DNA of 12,411 nucleotides from Betaproteobacteria bacterium (GCA_005884335.1 VBCJ01000182.1:1-12411); one strand, 5' to 3'. Positions 1-7,631 are shown, counted from the first letter of the stretch. Numbers and translations are program-made. The notes: generated from the letters alone by a model not told the origin.

Positions 1-801
1 GCTCCCTTCGTCCTGCACCTCAATGCTGCCTTGCAGAAACAGCGCATGCCGGTTGATCGCGGGCTTCTCCTTTAGCCTGATCCCTTCGGGCGAGTAAGGC
101 GTCGCGGTGGCGCGAAGCCCGTCGCCCGCGAGCCGTTCGAGCGCCGCTTCGCGCGAGATCTTCAGCGGATTCACGCGGAGGTCGAGCGGCGCGTTCTGCA
201 GCAGGCCCTTCGCCAGCGCGAGCAGCGCGCTTTCGTCGTAGCGGGCGCGCAGGCGCTCGATAGCCCAATCGGGAAGCTCGCACTCGACCTCGAAGGTCTT
301 CGGTGCGGCCGCTTCGCGTTTCATCTTCAGCGGATTCACGCGGAGGTCGAGCGGCGCGTTCTGCAGCAGGCCCTTCGCCAGCGCGAGCAGCGCGCTTTCG
401 TCGTAGCGGGCGCGCAGGCGCTCGATAGCCCAATCGGGAAGCTCGCACTCGACCTCGAAGGTCTTCGGTGCGGCCGCTTCGCATTTCACCGAAGCGAGCC
501 ACTCTGCCTCGTCGCCGCGCAACCAGGGTTCGAGCTCGCGCAAGTTCGCTCCGAGGAGCGCCGTCCAGGTCGCGAGCGCAAGACGCCGCGGACTCTGCGT
601 CACCGCGACGCGCTCGAGAAGGCGCCGGCGCCTGAGCGCCGCGTACACCGAATCGGCGATCGTGGCGCGGTCGCGCCGGCCGATCTTGGGGTGGCTGCGG
701 AAAAACGCCGAGAGCGTCGCATCGGCGGGTTGTTCGAGCGGCAGCGCGACCGCAAAGGCCGCCGTGCACGCATCGAGCAGCGGGCGCGAAAAGCGCGTCA
801 C
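1..801 (-). CDS. RsmB/NOP-family SAM-dependent RNA (cytosine-C5) methyltransferase, N-terminal 267 residues, with internal duplication
   Basis: The gene runs off the left edge of the window, so only 267 codons are visible and the catalytic Rossmann domain lies mostly outside. The N-terminal part (residues ~1-100) resembles the helical NusB-like RNA-binding domain of RsmB-type enzymes. It is followed by a LPDW segment, the family motif LDLRVNPLK, and a run ending VQDEG, which leads into the SAM-binding domain. These enzymes methylate cytosine C5 in rRNA; the exact target is not deducible here. The GTG start (799-801) overlaps the stop of the DUF3108 gene (GTGA), which fixes it well. Residues ~106-160 are repeated almost exactly as ~161-215, so LPDW and RVNPLK each occur twice. 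That is abnormal for the family and adds 55 residues in frame. Family call is firm; integrity is doubtful. Confidence 0.85.
   Translation of the reverse strand, partial: MTRFSRPLLDACTAAFAVALPLEQPADATLSAFFRSHPKIGRRDRATIADSVYAALRRRRLLERVAVTQSPRRLALATWTALLGANLRELEPWLRGDEAEWLASVKCEAAAPKTFEVECELPDWAIERLRARYDESALLALAKGLLQNAPLDLRVNPLKMKREAAAPKTFEVECELPDWAIERLRARYDESALLALAKGLLQNAPLDLRVNPLKISREAALERLAGDGLRATATPYSPEGIRLKEKPAINRHALFLQGSIEVQDEGS
158..322. repeat. 165-bp direct tandem repeat, copy A
   Basis: This copy is identical to the following 165 bases except at one position (g at 318, a at 483). The unit is 55 codons, so the methyltransferase reading frame is kept. A 10-base word, gccgcttcgc, sits at 143, 308 and 473, always at the same phase to the unit. 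Confidence 0.97.
323..487. repeat. 165-bp direct tandem repeat, copy B
   Basis: This is the second copy, directly abutting copy A, with 164 of 165 bases identical by direct comparison. The near-identity means either a very recent duplication or an assembly artefact. Confidence 0.97.
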
Positions 802-1493
802 TTGCCGATGCGCGTGACGACCTGGTCGGAGCGCGTGCCGTCCGAATCCACGACCAGGACGCGCACCGGCAGGAAATCGCGCTCGGCGGCGAACCAGATG
901 TCGGTCGCCTTGTCCTCGGGTCCATCGCGCAATTTCGCGATGTGCAGCGTCTGCATTTCCCCTACGGGCGTGGTGAGCTTCTCGGTACCGACGACGGTGA
1001 AGCGGAATGGAGTCAGCCCCCGCCCGTCCGCGCGCGTCACGTCGTATTCCTTGCCCTTGGGCGGGACGAATGCAAAGCTGTAGGCGAGGCTCAAGGGGTC
1101 CTGTGCGGTGCCCTGCATCTGGAGAGTCTCCGCCTTCCCCTTGCGCTCCTGCGTCACCGACCGCGCGTCCCAATCGAATTTGGCCGACACCGCCCAACCT
1201 CCGGGGCGCTCGTCACGGAATTCATCGGGACGCAGCCCTTGCGGCGTGATGTGGCCGCGGCTCGTGCGTTTCAAGACGCCGAACAGCGCCAGGATTCCTC
1301 TCCCCCTCCCTTCGGAGGTGATCGCGTAGGTGCGGCCGTCGTGCTCGAGTGTTTCCGAAACGTCCACAAGAACCGTGCCGTTGCGTTTCAACTCGTAGGT
1401 GAGCGTGAGGCGTTCGGGCGGGACCGCCTGGACCATGGCAGCCCACAGAGCGAGCACCGCAAGACCTGCTCGGCGGAACGGACTGGAGATCAT
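798..1493 (-). CDS. Secreted DUF3108 domain protein
   Basis: This is a 231-residue protein. An N-terminal signal peptide (basic start, then a hydrophobic stretch to a VQA site near residue 23) suggests export to the periplasm. The body is a beta-rich domain recognisable as DUF3108: it opens with LTYELKRNG, has the FGVLKRTS segment, and ends with DIWFAAERDFLPVRVLVVD. No biochemical function is established for the family that I can name. The ATG start overlaps the purN stop by 4 bases (ATGA), and its own stop overlaps the start of the methyltransferase, so the three genes are probably translated from one mRNA by coupling. The co-occurrence with purN is likely positional rather than metabolic. 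The gene looks complete. Confidence 0.85.
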   Translation of the reverse strand: MISSPFRRAGLAVLALWAAMVQAVPPERLTLTYELKRNGTVLVDVSETLEHDGRTYAITSEGRGRGILALFGVLKRTSRGHITPQGLRPDEFRDERPGGWAVSAKFDWDARSVTQERKGKAETLQMQGTAQDPLSLAYSFAFVPPKGKEYDVTRADGRGLTPFRFTVVGTEKLTTPVGEMQTLHIAKLRDGPEDKATDIWFAAERDFLPVRVLVVDSDGTRSDQVVTRIGK

Positions 1494-2116
1494 TCTTCGA
1501 CGAGCAGTGCCTGTCGAGCGTCGGACCCGTCAACTCGCACGATGCCGTTCTCGACCGCGAGCCGGCCCTCGACAAACCAACGTATCGCGAGAGGATAGAT
1601 CCGGTGTTCCTGGTGCAACACCCGCGCGGCGAGCGTCATTTCGGTGTCCCTGGCGTGCACGGGCACTGCCGCCTGCGCGATGATCGGGCCGTGATCGACC
1701 TGCGGCGTGACGAAGTGCACCGTGCAGCCGTGGAGCTTCACGCCCTCCCGAAGAGCGCGCCGGTGCGTGTGCAACCCGGGAAACGCCGGCAGCAGCGAAG
1801 GATGGATGTTGACCATCCGACCCGAGTAGTGCCGCGCGAAATCGCCGCCGAGGATACGCATGAAGCCGGCAAGCGCGACGAGGTCGGGCGAATGCCGTTC
1901 GATCGCCGCCTCGAGCGCGGCGTCGAACGCCCCGCGCGAGGAAAACTCGCGCTCATCGACCACCTGCGCGGGAATGCCCGACTGCGCGGCAAATTTCAGT
2001 CCCGCGGCATCGGGACGGTTGCTGATCACGGCGGCGACCCTCGCGGGAAGCCCCGCGCGCACGATCGCCTCCATGTTGCTGCCCCGGCCCGAGATCAAGA
2101 TGACGATGTTCTTCAC
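1490..2116 (-). CDS. purN: Phosphoribosylglycinamide formyltransferase (GART)
   Basis: PurN transfers a formyl group from 10-formyltetrahydrofolate to glycinamide ribonucleotide, the third step of de novo purine synthesis, in the cytoplasm. The 208-residue protein begins with KNIVILISGRGSN, which holds the phosphate-binding GRGSN loop. The catalytic triad is visible as Asn103 and His105 in NIHPSLLP and Asp141 in VDHGP, matching N106/H108/D144 of the E. coli enzyme. Length is normal and no lesion is seen. The start is GTG with no strong ribosome site; a 15-codon mini-ORF with a good Shine-Dalgarno ends 9 bases upstream and may help load ribosomes. The gene heads the purN-DUF3108-methyltransferase overlap group. 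Confidence 0.97.
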   Translation of the reverse strand: MKNIVILISGRGSNMEAIVRAGLPARVAAVISNRPDAAGLKFAAQSGIPAQVVDEREFSSRGAFDAALEAAIERHSPDLVALAGFMRILGGDFARHYSGRMVNIHPSLLPAFPGLHTHRRALREGVKLHGCTVHFVTPQVDHGPIIAQAAVPVHARDTEMTLAARVLHQEHRIYPLAIRWFVEGRLAVENGIVRVDGSDARQALLVEE

Positions 2117-2125
2117 GCAGCTATT

Positions 2126-2173
2126 CTACCGCTCGGGTTTGTCGATCCGATTCCTGCCGAAGCGGCGGGGCAT
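2126..2173 (-). CDS. Candidate 15-codon mini-ORF upstream of purN
   Basis: A short frame encodes MPRRFGRNRIDKPER. It is preceded by a consensus Shine-Dalgarno AAGGAG (plus-strand ctcctt, 2181-2186) with 7-base spacing, which doubles as the last two codons of the Kef antiporter gene. The stop lies 9 bases before the GTG of purN. The peptide is Arg-rich (five Arg in 15). It may be a leader or translational coupler for purN, or chance. I recognise no family. Confidence 0.35.
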   Translation of the reverse strand: MPRRFGRNRIDKPER

Positions 2174-2177
2174 ATCG

Positions 2178-3901
2178 CTACTCCTTCGGAGCAGCCGCGG
2201 CAGCGGGTTGCGGGAATCCCGGCAGCGGCTGTAGGCCGTCGGCTTCGAACAGTTCCTGTAGCTGCGCCGCAGCTTCCCTGGAAGTCTGGATGAGCTGCGC
2301 CTCATCGTGCTGGACCGCGTACTGCGCTTCGAGCCGCTGCTCGTCATGCTGCCTGAACAGGCTCACGGCACGCTCGGAAGCGGCGATACCGAAACCCAGC
2401 GAAAGCAGCGCGTGGCGCGCTATGTCGAGGCTCGTCGGAAAGGTCTCGCGCCAGATGAGCTTGACGCCCAAGTCCCGCAGGCGAAACAGGTGCACGCGGT
2501 TGCGTGCGCGGGCGAGGATCGGAACCTGCGGGAAGTGCTTGCGCACGACTGCCGCAGTTTTCGCCGAGGCCTCGACGTCGTCGATCGCCAGTACGAAGAG
2601 CTTTGCCTCGCTCGTCTTCGCCGCCTCGAGCAGCTCGAGGCGCGAAGCGTCGCCGTAATATACCTTGCTGCCGTAGCGCCTCGGCCGTAGCCGGCGATGA
2701 TCACCGGGTTTCCCGGTCCCGTGATCGCATCGAACTCCGGCGTCGCGTGCCGCTCGGTCCAGCGCGCGAGCCCGCGCTCGTGAGCTTCGAATGCGAGCGG
2801 CGCAAGCAGCATCGAAACAGTCACGACCACGACGAGGAGCTGAGCGGTGCCCGCGTCGAATATGCCGAGGCTCCCCGCCGCGACGAACAGAATGAAGGCG
2901 AACTCGCCGCCCTGCGAAACCGAAACTGCAAGTCGCTGCGCCGTGTCGTTCGGCGCGCCCCCGATCCTGGCGATCGCGTACATCAGGGCAAACTTCGCGA
3001 GCATGAGGCCGAGCACGAGGCCGAGCACCGCGAGCGGCCGTTCCCAAACGAGGCCAAGGTTCGCGCTCATGCCCACAGCTATGAAGAAAAGACCGAGCAG
3101 CAGGCCCTTGAAGGGCTCGATGTCGGCCTCCAGCTCGTGGCGAAATTCGGAATCGGCGAGGAGCACCCCGGCGAGGAAGGCGCCGAGCGAGGCCGACAGG
3201 CCGATTTTCTCCATGATGAGCGCGGCGCCTACAACGAGCAGCAGCGCCGCCGCGGTAAATACTTCGCGGCCGCCGTAGCTCGCCACCGCCTTCAGCACCG
3301 GACGCACGACGATCCGGCTCGAGATGATGACGACGGCGATCACCGCCAACCCCTTCACAGCGGCCATCCAGCCACCCGCGGCGTGCGTTCCCGAATCGCT
3401 GAGCAGCGGCAGGAGCGCGAGCAGCGGGATCACCGACACGTCCTGGAAGAGCAATACGGCGAAGGCTTCACGCCCATGGCGCGTGGCGAGCTGCTTGCGC
3501 TCGGCAAGCGAGGCGAGGACGAGCGCGGTCGAGGACATCGCCAGACCGAATCCGGCGACCAGGGCCGCCTGCCAGGAGAAGCCGAACGCCAGCGCTACGG
3601 CGGCGAGCACCGCACCGGTCGCGAGCACCTGCGCGCCGCCGAGCCCGAACACGGGCCGGCGCAGCACCCACAGGCGGCTCGGCTGCAGCTCCAGGCCAAC
3701 GAGGAAAAGCAGCAGCACGACGCCGAACTCGGCGAACTGCAGCGTGGACTCGACCTCGCCGATCATGCCGAAGCCGAAGGGACCGATCAGCATGCCGGCG
3801 CCGAGATAGCCGAGCACGGCGCCGAGCTTGAGGCGCTGAAACAGCGGTACGAGCAGCACCGCGGTGAGGAGAAAGACGGCTGCCTGTTCGAGCAGATGCA
3901 T
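2178..3901 (-). pseudogene. Kef-type K+/H+ antiporter (CPA2), frameshifted by an internal deletion near 2681
   Basis: The N-terminal ~375 residues are a full sodium/hydrogen exchanger membrane domain of the CPA2 family. It contains GLAMSSTALVLASL, LLFQDVSVIPLLALLP and QGGEFAFILF, all typical of KefB/KefC. The frame then reaches NPVIIAGYGR (Arg407), the first strand of the cytoplasmic RCK nucleotide-binding domain, and becomes nonsense. The rest of that domain continues in another frame from about 2681 (RRYGSKVYYGDASRLELL, then ILARARNRVHLFRLRDLGV and RETFPTSLD) for 167 residues to the stop at 2178. About 29 codons plus one base are missing, including the second half of the glycine-rich motif. 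The two halves plus the gap give about 600 residues, the normal KefB length. Such proteins extrude K+ under glutathione/electrophile control. As read, the gene makes only the transporter domain plus an aberrant tail. Confidence 0.88.
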
Positions 3902-3931
3902 GGCGAATATCCCGGAGGAAGGGGATTCGCC
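3902..3931 (-). promoter_or_regulatory. Hairpin abutting the Kef antiporter start codon
   Basis: On the minus strand GGCGAAT (from 3931) and ATTCGCC (ending at 3902) form a 7-base inverted repeat. An alternative fold gives 5 bp, a 2-base bulge and 5 further bp (ATCCC/GGGAT) around an 8-base pyrimidine loop. The stem ends at the base before the ATG (3899-3901), and no good Shine-Dalgarno is seen outside it. It could limit initiation or be an operator; the function is inferred. Confidence 0.45.
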
Positions 3932-3978
3932 GCATTATGCGCGAGCGGCGCGGCGCGCGAAACCGGACGGGCGGCGCG

Positions 3979-4773
3979 CTAGCTCGCGGGCATTCCCGCA
4001 ACCGCTGTGAGCATGCCGAGCGAGCCCATCTCGTAACCGTCCACGGCTAAGGACATCTGCTCGTCCTCTCTCTGCAGCGCGGCGATGTAGAGCAGCGGCA
4101 GGTAATGCTCGGGGGTCGGCACCGCGAGGCGCGCGTTCTCGTCCAGCCGTTCGAATTCGATGAGCGCCCGGTGGTCGCGCGAAGCGAGCGCCTCGCGCAC
4201 TCGCTCGTTGAAGCGCACCGCCCAGTCGAAAGCCGGACCGCCTGCCCGCTTCATGAGGCGCAAGTTGTGCACGACGTTGCCGCTGCCTGCGACGAGCACG
4301 CCTTCGTCGCGCAGCGGCGCGAGCCGCTTGCCGGTTTCGTAATGGAACTCGGGGGCTCGTGTTCCGTCGATGCTCAGTTGGACCACCGGGATTTTCGCGT
4401 CGGGGTAGGCGTGCTTCAGCACAGACCAGGTGCCATGATCGAGTCCCCAAGAATCATCGAGCCGTACCTCGACGGGCTCGAGCAGCTCACGCACGCGAGC
4501 GGCAAGCCGCGGATCGCCCGGCGCCGGGTAGTGGACGTCGAACAGCGCTTGCGGGAAGCCGTAGAAATCGTGGATCGTTTTCGGCTTTTCCATCGCGGTC
4601 ACCGCGGTTCCCTCCGTGTACCAGTGCGCCGAGACGCACAGGATCGCTTTGGGCCGCGGGATGGACTCGCCGAGGGCTCGCCAGGTCTCGGTGTACTGGT
4701 TGCGCTCGAGTGTGTTCATCGGGCTGCCGTGCCCAAAAAACACCACCGGCATTCCGGAGTGAGGTTTCGCCAT
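3979..4773 (-). CDS. ygiD: YgiD-type class III extradiol (4,5-DOPA) dioxygenase
   Basis: This is a 264-residue cytoplasmic enzyme of the LigB-fold DODA family, close in length to E. coli YgiD (271). Metal-ligand and active-site histidines sit in the family motifs: His15 in FGHGSP, His50 in SAHWY, His113 in LDHGTW, His169 in NVVHNL and His223 in PEHYLPL. The family opens catechol rings between C4 and C5 using a divalent metal and O2; the true substrate in this organism is unknown. The gene starts 8 bases after the stop of the pirin gene, so the two are probably cotranscribed. An alternative start at Met8 is possible, since the N-terminal extension is not conserved. No lesion is seen. Confidence 0.92.
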   Translation of the reverse strand: MAKPHSGMPVVFFGHGSPMNTLERNQYTETWRALGESIPRPKAILCVSAHWYTEGTAVTAMEKPKTIHDFYGFPQALFDVHYPAPGDPRLAARVRELLEPVEVRLDDSWGLDHGTWSVLKHAYPDAKIPVVQLSIDGTRAPEFHYETGKRLAPLRDEGVLVAGSGNVVHNLRLMKRAGGPAFDWAVRFNERVREALASRDHRALIEFERLDENARLAVPTPEHYLPLLYIAALQREDEQMSLAVDGYEMGSLGMLTAVAGMPAS

Positions 4774-4781
4774 CTGGGGCC

Positions 4782-5477
4782 CTATGCCAGGTCGAACAGC
4801 AGCACTTCGGCGCCTTCGCCCTTTTCAAGCGGGATTTCGGGCGTATTAGTAGCTTTCAGCGCATCGCCCGCTTCGAGCGGCTGGCCGTTTGCGGTGAGCT
4901 TGCCGCGTGCCACGTGCAAATAGGCGCGGCGGCCGGGTCGAAGCTTGTGGATCGCGCGGTCCGCACCATCGAGAAGCGCGGCGTACACGAAGGCGTCCTG
5001 GTGGATCGTCACGGATCCCTCGCGCCCGTCGGGCGAGGCGACCAGGCGCAGCCGCCCGCGCTTGGACGCCGCGTCGAAATGCTTCTGCTCGTAGCTCGGC
5101 GCGATGCCGGTAACGCTGGGCTCGATCCAGATCTGGAGAAAGTGCGTCACGTGTTGAGCGTGATTGAACTCGCTGTGCAGCACTCCCTTCCCCGCGCTCA
5201 TGCGCTGCACGTCCCCCGGCACGATGCTCGAACCGTTTCCCATGCTGTCCTTGTGGGCGAGCTCGCCCTCCAGCACGTAGCTGATGATCTCCATATCGCG
5301 GTGGCCGTGAGTGCCGAAACCCGTGCCCGGCTGAATTCGGTCCTCGTTGATGACCCTGAGATGGCCGAATCCCATGTGCTCGGCGTCGTGGTAATCGGCG
5401 AAGGAGAAGCTGTGGTAGGAGCGCAACCAGCCGTGGTCGGCCTGGCCGCGGTCCTCGCTTTTGCGGATTTCGATCAT
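4782..5477 (-). CDS. Pirin family protein (YhhW-like cupin, possible quercetin 2,3-dioxygenase)
   Basis: This is a 231-residue bicupin of the pirin family. The start is set at the ATG giving MIEIRKSEDRG, which matches the conserved N-terminus; an upstream in-frame ATG at 5525, touching the HupE stop, would add 16 unrelated residues. The N-terminal cupin keeps the full metal site: His57 and His59 in GTHGHRDMEI, His101 and Glu103 in VLHSEF. Further family marks are HGWLRSYHSFSFADY and ADHD-type spacing before GFGHLRVINED. YhhW and human pirin show quercetinase activity in vitro, while other pirins act as redox-sensing regulators, so the role is open. It sits just upstream of the ygiD-like dioxygenase, which hints at a shared aromatic substrate. 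The gene appears intact. Confidence 0.92.
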   Translation of the reverse strand: MIEIRKSEDRGQADHGWLRSYHSFSFADYHDAEHMGFGHLRVINEDRIQPGTGFGTHGHRDMEIISYVLEGELAHKDSMGNGSSIVPGDVQRMSAGKGVLHSEFNHAQHVTHFLQIWIEPSVTGIAPSYEQKHFDAASKRGRLRLVASPDGREGSVTIHQDAFVYAALLDGADRAIHKLRPGRRAYLHVARGKLTANGQPLEAGDALKATNTPEIPLEKGEGAEVLLFDLA

Positions 5478-5524
5478 CGTGGGCAATCGGTGTCGATTCG
5501 ATATGGGGTTGCGCGGGCAATTCA

Positions 5525-6544
5525 TCAAGGGCTGATGATCTTCATGTTGAATGCCCGCTCGACGAGCCAGATTCCCGCGATCGCCGCGATGGCGATGGAC
5601 CCCCCGACGAAGACCAGGCGCCGGTAGAACCAGCTCGCGCGCAGCGCGTACGCGATCGGCAGGAAGGCGCTCACGATCGCGAGCTGGCCGACCTCCACGC
5701 CGAGATTGAAACCGACGAGCGCGATGAGCAGCGCACCCTGGGGCAGTCCGAGGTCTCTCACCACTGAGGTCGCAATCGCCGATTCCACCAGACGCGAGGG
5801 CAGCGAAATCACCCCCAGCGCCGCGAGGCTCAGCGTGATCGAATGGGCCACGGTGAACGAAGTGACAATCTTGAACACGTCCCAGAACGCCGGGGGAAAC
5901 CGCTTGACCGCCTGCCAGCGTCCCCCTTCGAGCACAAGCACCGCGGGCAGAAGCAGTGACAGCAGGAACAGGATATGGTCGAAGCCGATCCAGATGTGCC
6001 ACACTCCCTCGCGGCCATAGTCGAGGAACTGCGTCAACGCCGAGATCTTGGCGAGCTCGAATGCCTGAATCGAGCGCTCCGGGCCGAAGATGGCGGTGCG
6101 CGTGGCTACCCCGTGTTCCAGTCTCAGCAATCCCCTGTGCTGCGGATCGAGGTCGGCGAAGAGGCTGTAACTGATTTCGAGGGTCGTCACCTCCTCAGGA
6201 CAGACGGCTGCAAAGCGCATCACCGAATAAGCGCCGTCGCTGTGGTCGTCGACGAGAAATTCGGTCGCGTGAGCGGGGCAGTCTGCGCCCCTGGAGCGCA
6301 GCTTCAATCTCGCGAGAGCATAGGCCGTGATGTCCGCGTGATGCGCCTTCACTTCGCCCCAGGTAATATCGCCGTCTCCGCTGTCGTCCAGGCCGATCGC
6401 AAAATCGAGGTCGCGCAGCGCGATGTCCCACTGTCCAGCGATGTTCGCCCTTTCGACGCTGATGGCAAGATAGCTGTCGCTTGGCTTGTGCGCGAGCGCA
6501 GAGGAAGCGACCAGCAAAAGGAGTACCGCTGGCAGCGCTTTCAT
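5525..6544 (-). CDS. HupE/UreJ_2 family membrane protein lacking an internal transmembrane block
   Basis: The 339-residue protein starts with a signal peptide (cleavage likely after ALA18, mature start HKPSDSYL). A periplasmic domain of ~150 residues follows, containing an EF-hand-like loop: D53, S55, D57, G58, I60 and E64. A membrane domain then shows His183 and DH190 in HIWIGFDHILFLL, and FTVAHSITLSLAALGV. Between VESAIATSVV (to residue 262) and RDLGLPQGALL (from 263) the family normally has ~34 more residues, including a glycine-rich helix with the HGFGFA-type motif. They are absent here without a frameshift. Related HupE/UreJ proteins are linked to nickel or cobalt supply; this subfamily's substrate is unknown. 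The ATG overlaps the stop of the TPR gene (ATGA). As read, membrane topology would be disturbed. Confidence 0.85.
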   Translation of the reverse strand: MKALPAVLLLLVASSALAHKPSDSYLAISVERANIAGQWDIALRDLDFAIGLDDSGDGDITWGEVKAHHADITAYALARLKLRSRGADCPAHATEFLVDDHSDGAYSVMRFAAVCPEEVTTLEISYSLFADLDPQHRGLLRLEHGVATRTAIFGPERSIQAFELAKISALTQFLDYGREGVWHIWIGFDHILFLLSLLLPAVLVLEGGRWQAVKRFPPAFWDVFKIVTSFTVAHSITLSLAALGVISLPSRLVESAIATSVVRDLGLPQGALLIALVGFNLGVEVGQLAIVSAFLPIAYALRASWFYRRLVFVGGSIAIAAIAGIWLVERAFNMKIISP

Positions 6545-7631
6545 CGCTTGAGCGCTTTCAGCTTTTCCGCCGTGCGGCGGAGGCCCGGATCCTCATGCCC
6601 CGAGCGCTCGAGCCAGTCGAGCGCCTCCTGGGCGGCCCCTGGGTCTTTCATCGCGAGCGCCGCCTCGAGCAGGATGCGCGCATCGCGCGGCTCGCGCTGC
6701 AGTTTCCAATTTTCCCGCGCCAGCGCGAGCGCCTTTTCCTTGTTGCCGAGAAGGTAGAGGTTGAAGCGCGCCTCCTCCTGCTGATGCAGCTTGTCGCCGC
6801 GCAACGCCGCGGCGTCGAACCGGGATCTGAGCGCCTCGATGTGCTCTCGCGCCTTCGGCGCCTTCAGTGCCTGTTCGGCAAGGGCGAGACGAAGAAGCAA
6901 GATGTCCGACTTCACCCAGTCGACGAGCAGCGGGACGACTTCCTCGGCGCGTCCCTGGTCGAGCAGAAAGTCCGCGTAGGCCGCGAGCAGGAACTGGTCG
7001 TTGATCGGTTCAAAGTACGCCGCGCGGAAATGCTCCTCGGCTTGCTTCACGTCACCCTGTCGCAAAGCCATCTCGGCAAGGCGCGTCAGCACCCAGACCT
7101 TCACTTCGGGCTGGACGTCCGCCGTCTTGGCAAGCGCCGCGGAGAGGGCGCGATGCGCCGCGGCGGCCTTGCCCGTGGTGCCATCGAGGTAGGCGATGCA
7201 GCCGACGGCGTAGAGTTCGGATTCGAGCTTCTGCAGCGCCAAGCAATCTTCGCGTGCCCTCTCGTAATCGGCCTGCACCATGTGGATCGCGGCGCGCCAG
7301 GACCACGCGCGTGCGTTCATGGGGTCTTCGCGCGTCGCTGTTTCGAGGTCCCGCATTGCACCGGAGAAATCGTGGCTGTACTGCTTGAGGATCGCGCGCA
7401 TCACGAGAACGTCCAGCGGCGGGGCGGGCGGTTGGCGGTCAGCTCGGCACGCAACTGGCGCAGCTCGCGAGCGACCGGATCGCCCGGCCTCACGGGCAAT
7501 CGCTCGAGCACCGCTGTGTCGTCCTTCGGCACGTAGGGCGCCGCGTACGCGGCGGCCGCGAGCGACGCGATCGCCAGGGCGCGCGAGCAGTCAGTGACTG
7601 TGCCGGTGATGAATGTCCGGAAAGTGCACAT
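6541..7631 (-). pseudogene. Secreted TPR-repeat protein, frameshifted by an internal deletion near 7426-7433
   Basis: The first half has a hydrophobic signal-like segment (ALAIASLAAAAYAAPYVP) and LERLPVRPGDPVARELRQLRA, up to LTAN (Asn67 counted from the ATG at 7631). It then runs into a stop at 7401. The second half continues in another frame as PPLDVLVMRAILKQYSHDF and is a clean array of helical TPR-type repeats for about 290 residues, down to the stop at 6541 that overlaps the HupE start. The usual linker and first helices, about 45 residues as I recall the family, are missing. Such proteins scaffold partners, probably in the periplasm. The start is uncertain: the nearest in-frame ATG lies inside the EamA gene and gives an odd N-terminus, so the true start may also be damaged. 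Its tight packing between EamA and HupE genes suggests a shared function. Confidence 0.75.

Noticed and set aside
20..925. A 301-codon open frame on the minus strand
   Set aside because: It is an alternative frame of the methyltransferase gene: Arg/Ala-rich composition with no family match, and it is open partly because the 165-bp duplication keeps all frames. The true frame reads LDLRVNPLK and starts at 801.
2504..3982. A 492-codon plus-strand open frame opposite the Kef gene
   Set aside because: It is antisense to a clear antiporter membrane domain, and its charged low-complexity composition is typical of GC-rich shadow frames.
4782..6002. A 406-codon minus-strand frame suggesting a fusion of an unknown domain to pirin
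   Set aside because: The upstream part is an out-of-frame reading of the HupE gene. Pirin homology begins at MIEIRKSEDRG, so the gene starts at 5477.
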